From Hordeum vulgare subsp. vulgare (taxonomy: Eukaryota > Streptophyta > Magnoliopsida > Poales > Poaceae): 64,000 nt of DNA. The stretch is from assembly GCF_904849725.1 (NCBI RefSeq), contig NW_025422554.1:44375-108374 (forward strand), given 5' to 3'. The position numbers were made by a program, and so were the translations under genes. Under the pieces are notes generated by a model. The model worked only from the letters and a program-made list of their open reading frames with translations, searched no databases and was not told the origin of the DNA. Positions 1 to 10,779 of the stretch are shown one piece after another (the stretch's first letter is position 1; each line of letters opens with the position of its first letter).

Positions 1-227
1 TTCAGGACTGACATAACGGCGGACGATAGAGCTGACCCGATTATGGACAACTATGATCCGGACGGTGAAGCACATATGTTCGGCATCATAAACGGCGATA
101 TTCTATATGTGCCGACCGGAGAAGAAGAAGATGATATCTCTTCTTATCTGAACCTTGACGGTGAAGATGAAGGGCGCCGTCAGCAAGATGATGCCGAACA
201 AACGTCGATAAACGACGATCTTCAAAT
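1..227 (+). pseudogene. Duplicated first coding exon of the CACTA gene, start codon lost
   Basis: Bases 1-227 match 1432-1658 with a single difference by eye. The copy contains the intron acceptor (ttcag) and most of coding exon 1. The one difference changes the ATG at 1447-1449 to ACG at 16-18, so the copy lacks the normal start; the next in-frame ATG is at 43. Similarity stops after 227, inside the exon, and the sequence passes into subterminal repeats. It is a fragment, probably from a head-to-tail duplication of promoter, leader and exon within the element or from a second nested CACTA copy. What lies to the left is not visible. Confidence 0.8.
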
Positions 228-416
228 TTATGGGAGGCGCGACTAAAGGTTACCCTTTAGTCGCGGGTCGCCTCCCCAACCGCGACTAAAGGGGGGGGGC
301 GCGGGAACGCAAAAAACCCGCCAAAAACCCTTTAGTCGCGGTTGGGCAGGCGACCCGCGACTAAAGGTACCTTTAGTCGCGGGTCGCGTCCCCAGCCGCG
401 ACTAAAGGGGGGGGGC
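228..416. repeat. CACTA left subterminal repeat cluster
   Basis: The cluster holds several copies of the CTTTAGTCGCGG motif in both orientations, paired as short inverted repeats around GC-rich spacers, with two runs of nine G after the GACTAAAG motif. Such clusters are the binding sites of the CACTA-encoded DNA-binding protein in the En/Spm model (family knowledge). It sits directly upstream of the TATA box of the element gene, so it also serves as the upstream promoter region. Confidence 0.85.
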
Positions 417-424
417 TATAAACA
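411..424 (+). promoter_or_regulatory. TATA box of the CACTA gene
   Basis: The sequence CTATAAAC at 416-423 immediately follows the subterminal repeats and precedes a pyrimidine-rich leader rich in CTTCTCCGATTC. Position and context suit a core promoter with transcription starting near 445-455. No experimental support is available. Confidence 0.6.
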
Positions 425-1446
425 CAACCGCCGTCTTCTCCGATTCTCGTCTTCTCCGATTCCGATTCTCGCCTCTACCAGTTCTCTGCCTCGCCCTCGA
501 CGCCGCCCGCCGTCGCCCTCGCCCTCGACGCCGCCCGCCGTCGCCCTGGTGCAGATCCGGCTAGGAGGAGCTCCGGCGGTGAGCTCGTACTACACCGGTG
601 AGGCGTCCATGGCAGCACTTGGTGCGGCGGAGCTTGCTGCAGAGAGAGAGACAGGGGGAGCTTAGAGAGAGATGGGGGAAAACGGGGAGAGGGGAAGAAC
701 GCAGGGGTGAGGGGCGAGCTGAGAGGCGTTGGCTGTTCTTAGACCTGGTGGCCGACGGCGTCGAACTCCGGCGGATCGACATTGGAGCTCCAGTGCTCCT
801 GTTTATAACAGATGAACATGTTTCCTAACTACATGAGCATTTAGATTTGCGTGAATGTTCATATACTACGTAAAACCTTTCTGAAAATATGTGAACAGTT
901 AAAAAAAATTATTTCATGAGGATTTAAGAAACATGTGGACATTTTATTAATTACCATGATTTTATTTCAGAAGACATGAATATTTTTTGACTCTGGTATA
1001 AGGCTCCGGTTTTCCGAAGTGGTCGGGCGTCTGGCCCTCGGACGTCCGGAGGGGGCCGGATGTCCGAGGCTTTGGTTCTGTTTTGGAAAGATCACAAAGG
1101 AGAAATGGAGATGTAATTTGAGCAATTTCATCGCAAAACTGGTGATCCCCTCTTAATAATGCGGGATCCCTATACTCAAGAATAGTAAATTAAAGGATAG
1201 GCTACATCATCTTGTTTTTCAATCCCGAGCCTTCTTGACATATAAGTCCGGATCTTCTCAAGCCACCTTGGCACATAATTCTCGATCTACTAAGAGTACT
1301 TTAAAAGCCATCCTGAGATACACTCAACCCTCGCTCCCTCGCCGCCTCCGCGATCTCGGCCTCCTCCCTCGCCGCCTCCGCCACCGCCCCCCTAGCTTCT
1401 TCACTTAATTAATTTGTTTTTACTACATGTTTTCAGGACTGACATA
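425..1446 (+). other. 5' leader exon and leader intron of the CACTA gene
   Basis: The leader is pyrimidine-rich and contains a 28-base unit repeated twice (493-520 and 521-548, one difference). A consensus donor GGTGAGC at 579 and an acceptor TTTTCAG ending at 1436 define a leader intron of about 858 bases (579-1436), so the ATG at 1447 lies ten bases into the second exon. The intron holds GC-rich palindromic patches around 1015-1075 and no convincing coding sequence. Short open frames here are spurious. Confidence 0.55.
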
Positions 1447-4400
1447 ATGGCGGACGATAGAGCTGACCCGATTATGGACAACTATGATCCGGACGGTGAA
1501 GCACATATGTTCGGCATCATAAACGGCGATATTCTATATGTGCCGACCGGAGAAGAAGAAGATGATATCTCTTCTTATCTGAACCTTGACGGTGAAGATG
1601 AAGGGCGCCGTCAGCAAGATGATGCCGAACAAACGTCGATAAACGACGATCTTCAAATGGAAGTAGCAACCACCTCCGGCGCCGAGGTATATATATACAT
1701 TGAGCCTCTGGTGATACAAACTAACTGATTTGAATAAATATGTGTGTACTAACGCGCGCGACTCTCTTTCTTATTTTAGCCCTCGGCCGGATCGTCGAAA
1801 CAATCGAGTACGTCGTCAAAGCGTGGCGCAACCAAGACGATGAAACAAGGAGAAACATGCACCATCGAGGTTGTCGACAGTGCAACCGGCAGGCCGCTGG
1901 AGCCCCGCAAGAACGCCACCAAGTTTGTCAGCCAATGCGGAGCCGTTGTTAGAGACAACGTCTCGATCACCGTCCAGGAGTGGAATGAGCCAAAGAAGGC
2001 ACGAATTGATGCAGGTTTCACTTTTGTCGATAAGAGAACAAAAAAAGATTGCTTCAAGAAGCTTATGGAACATTTCGTTCTACCTCCGGAATACAACAAA
2101 TTCGATGAGGAGGGTAACAAGATTGAGGAAAACAAGGAGAGGAGGAGGCTAGTCAAACAGTTCGCTCTTCATAAGATGGCTGACGCATTCCGGAAATTCA
2201 AGCAAAATCTAGCCCATGACTTTGTCAAGCAGAACAAGACTCCGGATTTCAAAGGACAATATGAGAAACTGAAACATGATTGGCCAGAATTTGTGAAGCA
2301 AAAGAAATCGGAGCAGTTCATTCAAATATCGAAAAGAAATAAGGAAAATGCGGCTAAGAAGGAGTACAATCATATTATGGGGCCAGGAGGGTATCGCATT
2401 TGGGTGCCTAGGTTGGAGAAGATGGAGAACGAGCTGAGGGCGCGAGGAATCCGTCCAGGTACGGAGGGATGGGACCAAAGGGCCAAAAGCTGGTGGTACG
2501 GGCATGGGGGAACGCTGAACCCGGAGACAGGGGAGTGTGTTTACCGGGGCAAATTAATTAAACCCACCCAAGCCCTTATTGACGCAATGAGGGATGCTCA
2601 AGAGGGGAAGATCAAGTTCAACAGAGAGAACGACGCGCTGACAAAAGCCCTCGGGAATCCTGAACACGGAGGACGTGTACGAGGCATGGGGAACATTCCG
2701 TGGAAAATAGGGTTCCCCCAGAACGATGACCCGTACGGTTACAGAAGCCGTAAGAGAAAGATGGATCGGGAAGCAGATGTTGTGGCGCGGTTGGCATCGG
2801 AAATGGATGTGATGAAGAAAACCGTGAGTGTACTATTAGCCGAAAGAGATGTTCGGGCGCAGCATGAAGATCATCCAGCGGATCTCGGAAGCCAGCAGCG
2901 GAGAAGCAGCGTGGCTTCCACGGAGGCCCCACCAGCTGGTGCAGATGCACCGACGATCGAAATTACTGCACCGGAGCCTCTGGTGGTCGAAATTACTGCA
3001 CCGGAGCCTCCTCGCTACCCCGTGGACGATATAAAGGAGATGAAAGAATGTCATCTGTATTATCCTATCGGGAACATGTCCATGAAGGTAGCCATCGGCA
3101 GTGCTTTACCATGTTTACCTGGAGCACTCCACCACAACAACCCCATTCAAGATGGCTATGCTCGTGTCACGGTGGAGGACATAGTCCAAGGGTTTGAGGA
3201 CCTGGAGATTGACATTGCTACACCTGAAGGGGAGAAAAGACTTGGAGATGTCAAGCGCCATTTCATTCTATGGCAAAAGAAGTTTATCAAGTTTCCAGGC
3301 GAGGCGCCAAGGACAACAAGTCCACCCCCCTACGGTGGTGGTGGTGGCGGTGGCGGTGGTGGTGGTGGTGGTGGTGGTGACGGTTCACCTACACCTCCGT
3401 CACGTCAGCCGACGCCCCCCAGTCCACAACGTCCGGCGGGTGATCAGACGCCGCCCCCCAGTCCTCGTCCGGCGGGTGATCAGACGCCACCCCCCAATCC
3501 ACCTCCGGCAAAGAAGCAGAAGCAGTCCTGGATTATTAACCCGGACCCTTATGTACCTAAGACCACAAAGGTACCGGAGCCATCACTGAAGCCTCTCCCC
3601 ACAAGGCCTTGGGAACGTAGTGCCGAGGAAACTGCCGCGAGGGCGGCTGCTGATCATGAGAAATGGAAGGCGGACTGCAAGAAGAAAAGAGAGCCCGAGC
3701 CCAAGCCAGTATTTTCTGATGAGCAAAAGAAGTGGGCTAAGTCATTTTTGAGCACACCGTCCCAAGCCGCGAAGAATCTGCCTGACGACTATGCACGTGA
3801 ACTTCGTAGGCAGGCACTCATGTTGAAGGAGAAGAAAGAGCGGGCGGAGAACCAGGAGAACAATGCCTTGGAGGAGGCCGAGAAAACGGAATTAGAAAGT
3901 AAAAAAAGCGGGAAACGAGTTGCCCAGCTCGGGGAACAAAGTAAACAATCGATTGCCCCGCTTATAGTGAAAGCCGCCGGTCCGGATGACCCCGATATCA
4001 TAGCAGCTGCGGCAGCACATGGATTGACTGTAACGAGTGCCAGAGAACAAGCGGCCAACTTAGGTATTACTCTTCGTGAAATGTTAGGCCTTGATGAGGC
4101 GCCAGTGAAGGAGGTAGTAATTACATATGTGAAGAATGGGCCTCTCGTCGAGCCTGCGCAGGAAGAGGATCTACCTCCACAAATGAAAGGTCTGGTGAAA
4201 TGGTACAAGGGTTACATAAAAAATAAAAACGCCAAAGATTATATTTATGCGGAAGTTAGATATGAGCATCACTTCAAACATTACTATGTACAAATTCATC
4301 TGAGTGAATTGTTCCAGCTTTTCAATCTGCGCGAGCTCGACAAATCTATCATCAGTTGCTACGTTCTGTAAGTGATTTATTTATACCCCATCTCGTTCAT

Positions 4401-5289
4401 ATTGCCTGCACTATATATATGTCGTAACTATATTGGTGTGTCCGCTATTATACATGCAGAATGAAGATTAAGGAATGCAGAGTAAGGAACATCCATGATG
4501 TTGGGTTCATTGACCCACACATCGTTAATGGATATGTGTTGGAGCATCACCCCGCCGACATGGAGGCAGACCTGTGGCAGTTTCTTACAAAGCAGGAACT
4601 CAAAAGTGATATTCTATTTCCTTACCATTTTGGGTGAGTGTTTCTGTCTTGAGCACATTCTCTTTTGTTTACTCCATGCATGATATGTGGCCGGCTAATC
4701 GATGAGTTATGCATGACGTACTGTGCATGTATCGTGTCCGCAGGTTCCACGGGATTCTGCTAGTAATTAAAGTTGACACCTCAGAATGTCTCGTCCACGA
4801 CTCTCTGAATATGGATCCAAAGCTTTGGGGCGGCATGAGAAGAATGCTGCAGAAGTAATTATTTTCATTCATTTGCGCTCTATATCGATCGGCCTATTTC
4901 GTTCATTTCCTAATATCAAGTAACTAATAACTCTCTTGTTCATTTAATTTTCTTTGCCTCGTAGGGTTTGGAGACGGTTCGTAGATACAAAGGTCGGTGA
5001 ATTCAAAAAAGAGCTAGAATTCAAAAGGTCAAAGGCTAAGGATGGTGGGGATATTCAGCCAGCGGGGACCAATCTATGTGGATACTATGTCTGTGAGATG
5101 ATCCGGAGATACACCTCTGAGCGGGTTCCGAGTGATACCAATGCTCAGCGGAATAACCTCCGGGTGATGCTTAGTCCAGAAGCTCGCTTCCGACCACTTC
5201 AAGAGGAACTAGCTGGATGGTTCAGGAGGGAAGTCCTCCATCGTAAAGGAGAACACCATTACGAGGACGTAGAACTTCATATGCATTAA
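1447..5289 (+). CDS. CACTA-encoded protein: plant En/Spm transposase domain plus Ulp1-like protease domain
   Basis: Five coding exons join in frame: 1447-1686, 1780-4367, 4460-4633, 4744-4854 and 4965-5289, all with GT-AG introns, giving about 1,145 residues. The start is the first ATG after the leader-intron acceptor. The acidic N-terminus (DGEDEGRRQQDD) is followed in exon 2 by a basic, tryptophan-containing domain of the plant Ptta/En/Spm transposase family (motifs NKENAAKKEYNHIMGPGGY, ENELRARGIRPGTEGWDQR, SWWYGHGG). Next come a predicted nuclear-type basic stretch (RSRKRKMDRE), a 15-glycine run, a repeated PPPSPRPAGDQT segment and a charged helical region. Exons 3-5 form a C48/Ulp1-like peptidase: His in FHGILLVIKV, Asp in LVHDSL, Gln and Cys in QPAGTNLCGYYVCE, so the catalytic set appears complete. 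No stop or frameshift was seen. The role is presumably in transposition or in processing SUMO-like modifiers (inferred). Confidence 0.88.
3334..3510 (+). repeat. Poly-glycine triplet run and proline-rich tandem repeat inside exon 2
   Basis: Fifteen GGN codons (mostly GGT) at 3334-3378 encode uninterrupted glycine. They are followed by direct repeats of a unit encoding a PPPSPRPAGDQT-like stretch. This is low-complexity linker between the transposase-type domain and the C-terminal half, and is expected to vary in length between element copies. Confidence 0.9.
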
Positions 5290-5512
5290 ATTATGTATGG
5301 AAACTTGTTCAAAATTGTATATGGTCATCCGATGATATTGAATATATATTGTATATTCCTCTTGAATTCTTTTTGGTTCTAATTTCAAATTTGTTTGAAA
5401 TTGTACATTCATATGCATGTATGTAGTACCGTAGAATATGTGAAACTCCTTCAAAATTAAAATAAAGCACAAAAGAAATAAAACAATACAAATTAAACAG
5501 AAAACAGGTTTA
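5290..5512 (+). other. CACTA 3' untranslated region
   Basis: AT-rich sequence follows the stop codon at 5287-5289. It contains AATTAAAATAAAG around 5454-5466, a possible poly(A) signal. No coding content was seen. Confidence 0.4.
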
Positions 5513-5731
5513 GGGGGGGGGCCTTTAGTCGCGGTTGGGCAGAAGAACCGCGACTAAAGGTCCTCCGCCCCGACGGCCGCCTGGCGCCCACGTGGACGGG
5601 CCTTTAGTTGCGGTTCTTAAGCAACCGCGACTAAAGGGGGGGGCCTTTAGTCGCGCCTATTTGGTCGCGGTTGCGCAACCGTGACTAATGGCAGTTGCGA
5701 ACCGCGACCAAAGGCCCTTTTTCCACCAGTG
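5513..5731 (-). repeat. CACTA right subterminal repeats and terminal inverted repeat
   Basis: The stretch has six or more copies of the TTTAGTCGCGGTT motif in alternating orientation, some drifted (TTTAGTTGCGG, CCGTGACTAATGG). It ends in the 19-base terminal sequence at 5713-5731. The first host bases after the end, GAA at 5732-5734, are the inferred three-base target duplication, because the intact site in the paralogous blocks reads CGAGAATGTAG on the corresponding strand. Confidence 0.9.
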
Positions 5732-7317
5732 GAATGTAGCTACTCAATGTTTGCCAATCTTTTGTGGTAAATTGCAAGCGTTCCCCAAGGACGAACTCAG
5801 GCAGCATTTGTTCTCCAGGAACGAACATAAGCTCCACCATGCCCCTTTTGCTTTCCTTGAATGAACTCACGCTTTTTGTTATCTTAAGTAGTAGGAGTGT
5901 TCTGTTATGTTAAATCGGTACTACATACATCACGCTGAAAGCAAACTTTGTGATTCATTTCTTGCCCATTGTAGAATTGATAGTGAATTGCATGTGCGAG
6001 ATTAGGAAGAAGTAGCATGTACATTGCGATTTAGGATAAGCTGGTAGATATCATAGCATGCTTGGTATTTATTCATATCACTAATTCGCTGGTCGTGTTG
6101 TTCAGTTTTGAAAGCCTGAACCTTCAAATGTGAAGCACATTCTTTTAATGTAGGAGTAGGTTAGTTGAGTGAACGGCGATTGAAGGTGTGAAGATATAAG
6201 GTTTTGGTCGTGACGATCCAACAACGGTCCATCTTGCAGACGTGTAACACAAATGTCAAAAGGATGGTTTGGTCTGCAAACCTAACAGTGTGCTGCATTT
6301 CTCCCCTCTCACATTACGCATGATACTTGTATTTCACATTCTGCTTCTGTTGCAAATTTTGCACTTGAGAATAGGGGTGCTTCTTCATTCTGAATTTTGA
6401 TTACAAGAGAGAGGAGATAGCAATTTCTAGTCGGAGGATGTAGGTGAATACATTGAGTTTGAGACGGGACAACAAATTAGTCTATAAATACTGATCCATG
6501 CTTGTGGTAAACTATACTATTATTAAGAAAAGTCGTATGAAGAAGTCACATGTTGGCCTACAAAATAAGTTCAGTTATTGTTCAGAAGAGACGAGATGCT
6601 AAGACGATCAATGCACAATATATACACGTCATAAGAAATTGTTTAGGCTAGCCCAAGCGTGATGGTGTGTTCATTACACTTGGTAGCTAACTTAATATAC
6701 GCTAGCGATCATGATGAGCAATCCATCCTTTATTGTATTTAGAGATAAACCTACCATTGGTATATTTCAAATTCTATATATCATGTGTGATCCACACCAT
6801 CATCAGACGCGATCGAGTCATTGATTTGGCACATGTAACCATTTTGACTTGCCGCAAAAAATTTGGATATTTGTTAATATACATGATGCTGATAGCATAC
6901 TTTGTAATTAATTGTTTTGCCTGTTGTTGAGTTGATAGTGAACTTCATGTTCGCCTACAAAGAAAGTTCAATTATTGTTGGAAAGAGACAAAATACAAAC
7001 ACAGTATATGTCCGTCATCAGACATTGATTAGGCTAGCCCAAGTACGATGTTGTTTTCAGTGCACATAGTCAATAACTTAATATATGGTAGTGATTATGA
7101 CGAGGTATCGACCTTTTATTGTATTTAGAGACTTACACGCCATATATTTAAAAGTCTATATATCATGTTAGATCCACATCATGAGAGCAGGAAGACTCAT
7201 GTACAAACATAGTGTACTCTTGAGTTAAGTACTAGGTAGATATTTATCACATGCCTAGTTCTTCCGGGTGGGGTTTTTCTTTTTGTTCAGAATTGTCTTT
7301 TCAATTTTGTTTTGCCT
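5732..7317 (-). repeat. Inverted copy of block A (non-coding)
   Basis: On the minus strand this stretch matches 11883-13981 (and 24430-26531, 35014-37485) along its length, roughly 92-95 percent by eye. It lacks the 505-base tandem duplication found in the direct copies, so it is the simpler and probably older form. Its left edge is the CACTA insertion; at the right edge near 7317 it abuts direct B1 sequence, creating a head-to-head arrangement. No gene was recognised; the open frames at 5685-5870 and 6733-6930 have no supporting features. Confidence 0.85.
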
Positions 7318-7325
7318 TGTCCTTT

Positions 7326-9250
7326 TTATTATTTTTTCCAACGCGCGAACAATTTTCATATTTAAAGTTTTTTCAAAGATTAAAATGTTTTGCCTTTGAC
7401 CTATTATTAGATACCTATAATTTCGTTTTCATAAAATTTATTATCATGATTAATTGATAACATTCTGGATTTTTACGTCAAATTTTTTTACCCATTAACA
7501 TCTGTGGTACATCTACATCACAAGTAGATATTTTGTTTTCATATGTGAGTAATCAGTTGTGCTCGCCCAGCAGGCTGAAGCTGCAAAGAAAACAAATGGT
7601 ATATCAGGTTGTAGCTGGATGGCACAACGGGGTAACTCGTAACATTTCACTGATGTTGTAAGTCTCACCACAAGAAAGCATACTCCACATGCATTTTTTT
7701 CATATATACCAGAAGATATGCCATAAAGTAAATATTCTAGTTTTTTTAAATGATAATATATAACAATGAGATGATACAAAGTGTCATTACAAAGACGTAA
7801 CGGTGTTTGACGTGTAAAGTGGGCAATAAATTTCTCTACTGGACCATCCTTGGGTACCGTGAGAAAAACAATAGGCCTTGTGCATGAAAGGAGGGAGTAT
7901 TTATTTTGAAAAGGAAGTTGAAACCGCCAACCTCTGCATACAAGGATGCCCCCAACCATTGTTGTTATATTATTCGATATATTCTCACAAAAGAATTACA
8001 CGGATCAACCCAAAGCCACCTTCATGACGGTTTGTCACCGCACCTATATGTTTGATTATGTGCCCTAACCTCGCAATAACACATACCGTCTAATCTGGTG
8101 GCCTCACAAAGCCACCCAACAATGAGTCGAGAGTACCGGCCGGTGTAGCAGACCCTCAACACGCACCACATACACCTGCACTAGAATCCAACGACGGCAT
8201 CTTTCATGGTCCCGTCTTCAAGAGTGATCAATGCCTTTACCTTGCAGGACCCAACTATCATCGACGCCACCACGATGCCACACCCCCGATACCATCATGC
8301 ATGTGTCTATCATTGAGTATGCACCACGCCATACCATGGACACCCGACATCATCGATGTGGTATATGCAACACCGCTCCACCTATTGGCCACTCCAGCCA
8401 GCACTTGCTCCAAAACAATGTGCCTAGGAGGGAGAACGACACCGAACGTCCAGTTATCATCCCATCTAGTAGATCCATATCTAGTGTTTCCCCCGGAGCA
8501 GCCGAAGCGAGGTGACGTCGAAGCCTTTTACCAAGAAATGACACCTAACACTTTGCCATCATCCGGCATGGCCGAAATCAGTGTTGTTTTCACTGGCAGT
8601 CATGCCACTCCAAACCAATGGATGGCTAGATCCGTGTGGAGCCGCAACATAGAGCTCGCGCAGCCGCTAGAATGCAAGCAGGAAACTACATCATCCCTCG
8701 TTGGTCCATCTATGCATCGTCGAATGGACCAAGGCCGGACTCAACAACGGATCTAGGAGGAAATCAGATCTATGGAACACCGATGCTAACCATCTCCAAG
8801 AAGCACGCTAGAGATCCTGATAGTCCATGGACGTGCCAACTAGCGCACATCCAGGGGCGTCACCTAGGCCGCCGCACGTGATCTCCCTGTTCACGCCGCC
8901 CTAGTCACACCAGTGGGCCACCATCATTACCATCCTCCCCGGTACCTTTGGAACAGGGCCTGCTGTCAGGCTGCCACCACCATCATGGTCAATGCCGGTG
9001 ACAGCGACATAAGGGGCCTTCGACATAGCTGCCTTTTGGCGGTGCTAGCATAGGGCCCGTGGAGTCAACATGGGGTGCGACGTTTGGGGTATGTCTGGGA
9101 GGAGGATGGGATCGGGAGGAGGACGAAGTCTACACGAGGGTGGCAGTGGTAGGAGGAAATCAGGAGGACATTACACTATATGGTGTAATCTGGAGGAGGG
9201 TGGTGGTGTCACACAAAAGGAACATGAGTATATACTTAATTTGATGTAAT
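7326..9250. repeat. B1 left part: unclassified decayed repeat
   Basis: This part is shared by B1, in part by B2 (14263-15410) and by unit 4 (43550-45350). It changes from AT-rich (7326-7990) to GC-richer sequence with many CCACCA triplets (8080-9010). The minus strand has an open frame of 148 codons (7513-7959) and the plus strand one of 151 codons (8301-8756), but neither shows recognisable motifs or survives intact in the older copies. The composition recalls 3' ends of degraded non-LTR retrotransposons read backwards, but this is only an impression. Confidence 0.35.
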
Positions 9251-10058
9251 TGTGAAGTTGTGTGCATTCGGTGTTGTTTAAGCCAGCTGGCCGGCCGTTG
9301 AGTATGTGTGTCTCATTCTTATCCATCTAATCACATGCACTGCAATATTTTTCTGGTATTAATTAAGTCCATCTATTTGTAATATATTCTGTACGTAGCT
9401 ATTTACATGAAAAAATAATTAATTAGCAGTTGATCCAACTGCTCCATTAGGGGACTCTTTGTCCTGGTCAACAGGCAATTATGTTCTCAGCCATGACTCT
9501 TGTATAGTGTTTTAGTGTCCTCCAAACAGCAAGCCACACAATCCCAAGGGAAAAAAAGTCTGATAGCAGCCAAAAATCAAACAAGTTTCCTTCTCGGCAT
9601 TGTCTTTCCTGCTAGGATTCAGAATCCTACTTGGTATGACGTTCTTAATTATTTCATGTAGTCCAAAATGCTGAAAATTATCAAAACTCTTCCGAGAAAA
9701 TTTAAATATGGAGCATGCATAGACTGACAACAGTAATCAATTTCCAATAAAATTGGCAAGGGCGCAGACAATATATAAATGTATTATAACATACGTGCAC
9801 GCTACATATCATTGTGGACACTCTCTATGGCCTTATTACAAGCAGCAAGAGCAAATAAATAGGCTTGTGAGCTGACACACATGCACAAATGCATAACATA
9901 TATGTAATTCAGACAAACACATGGTTCAACCAGAGTTGTCCCCAAACATTCAACAATTTATTGTAGGTAAACATTAACATAACTTGACCATAGCTTGAAG
10001 CAATGCATCATATGCATGTGAATGGCATCCATACTAGTAGCAGTGCACGCATATCATT
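9251..10058 (-). other. 3' flank of thionin-like gene 1, with poly(A) signal
   Basis: The only coding-like item is a 72-codon minus-strand frame at 9512-9730 without known motifs, kept in all three B1 copies. An AATAAA signal on the minus strand at 9957-9962 lies about 100 bases downstream of the stop of the peptide gene. The stretch 9240-9410 is a weak relative of the 700-bp module found in B2. Confidence 0.45.
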
Positions 10059-10573
10059 TTATTCTACTCCTCCCATCGCGACATTGGCTCCCATTTCTTC
10101 CATCTTAGCAACAACTATCAAATTGAAATATTTAACTCCAATTAGCTCATGAGTTAATTTTGCATGGGAAGAGAATATAAGATGTATGTTTGTCGAAATT
10201 AATATGATTGAAGTTTTGAGATGGGACATGACGTCAATCAAGTACTTTAATGAAAAATCATGGAAAGTTATACATATGTATTAGTCCACAAGACAATACA
10301 TAGCTTGCATGCAGATATATCAAAGACATTGCACAAAGTTACTTCAGTGAATTTACCCGAATCGGCAAGAATACAGGGGAAACAACAAGTGTTCTTGCAT
10401 ATTATGTCGGAGCCACCTGCGGCAATACAAGCAAAACAACATGCTTTTGCCCGGGCACTTACACAGCAGCTACATTGTGCTGCGGTGGTCGAGTGAACGA
10501 CGATGCTCAATATGAGCAGGCACATGATCGCCTTCAAAGTGGTAGTGCCAGTGAGCATCCTCTTGCCCTCCAT
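10059..10573 (-). CDS. Thionin-like secreted cysteine-rich peptide, copy 1
   Basis: Two exons on the minus strand, 10573-10357 and 10114-10059, are separated by a 242-base GT-AG intron and give a 90-residue precursor. Residues 1 to about 32 form a signal peptide: a basic start (MEGKR), then a hydrophobic core (IMCLLILSI). The mature region has ten cysteines at 34, 36, 37, 45, 46, 49, 59, 63, 64 and 67, that is CxCC-x7-CC-x2-C-x9-C-x3-CC-x2-C. The CC-x7-C-x3-C frame resembles plant thionins, antimicrobial peptides acting on membranes outside the cell. The tail encoded by exon 2 is short and contains KMEEM, unlike the roughly 60-residue acidic propeptide of classical thionins. A TATA box lies about 95 bases upstream and a poly(A) signal 100 bases downstream. 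The gene looks functional; the family assignment is less certain than the gene model, and another cysteine-rich family is possible. Confidence 0.78.
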
Positions 10574-10690
10574 TGTCTCCTTTTGTTGTTGCTACCTGTC
10601 TTGGTTACCAAGCTAGGTTTGTTTGTTGTGTGTTGAGAGATGCTTCTTGAATGGTTGTTGCACCTACAATTTATAGGCAGTTGTGTTACG
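10574..10690 (-). promoter_or_regulatory. Core promoter and 5' UTR of thionin-like gene 1
   Basis: On the minus strand the TATA box CCTATAAATT lies at 10669-10678, about 95 bases before the ATG, so transcription should start near 10640. The leader is A/C-rich and ends in AGGAGACA directly before the ATG, a good plant start context. The same sequence occurs in units 2 and 3. Confidence 0.65.
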
Positions 10691-10779
10691 TTATGATGGG
10701 AATAAGTTGTGAATGGGTGGGAATCAAGTATTATTCGATGTGTCACTGAAGATAATTGATGACTTAGTTTGGAATACAT

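Larger units (their letters stand above)
1..5731 (+). mobile_element. CACTA (En/Spm) DNA transposon, left end outside window
   Basis: The right end is exact: the last 19 bases (5713-5731) read, on the minus strand, CACTGGTGGAAAAAGGGCC, a typical grass CACTA terminus. It is preceded by many inverted copies of the TTTAGTCGCGGTT subterminal motif (5513-5712), with a matching cluster at 228-416. Between the clusters lies one five-exon gene (1447-5289). The base after the end starts host sequence that is uninterrupted in three paralogous blocks of this window (around 13981, 26531 and 37485), which proves the junction. The second conserved CACTA gene, the TNPD-type DDE transposase, is not visible here; it may lie upstream or be absent. 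The left terminus is not in the window, and the duplicated exon at 1-227 suggests the left half is rearranged. Confidence 0.93.

Noticed and set aside
228..416. Paired inverted repeats that could fold as a microRNA-like hairpin
   Set aside because: They are CACTA subterminal repeats, fully explained by the element end structure.
7513..7959. 148-codon minus-strand frame also at 30692-31138
   Set aside because: Broken or shorter in unit 2, B2 and unit 4 and without any recognisable domain.
8301..8756. 151-codon plus-strand frame repeated at 20893 and 31480
   Set aside because: Retained only in the very recent copies, disrupted in B2 and shifted in unit 4; no motif, start context or promoter.
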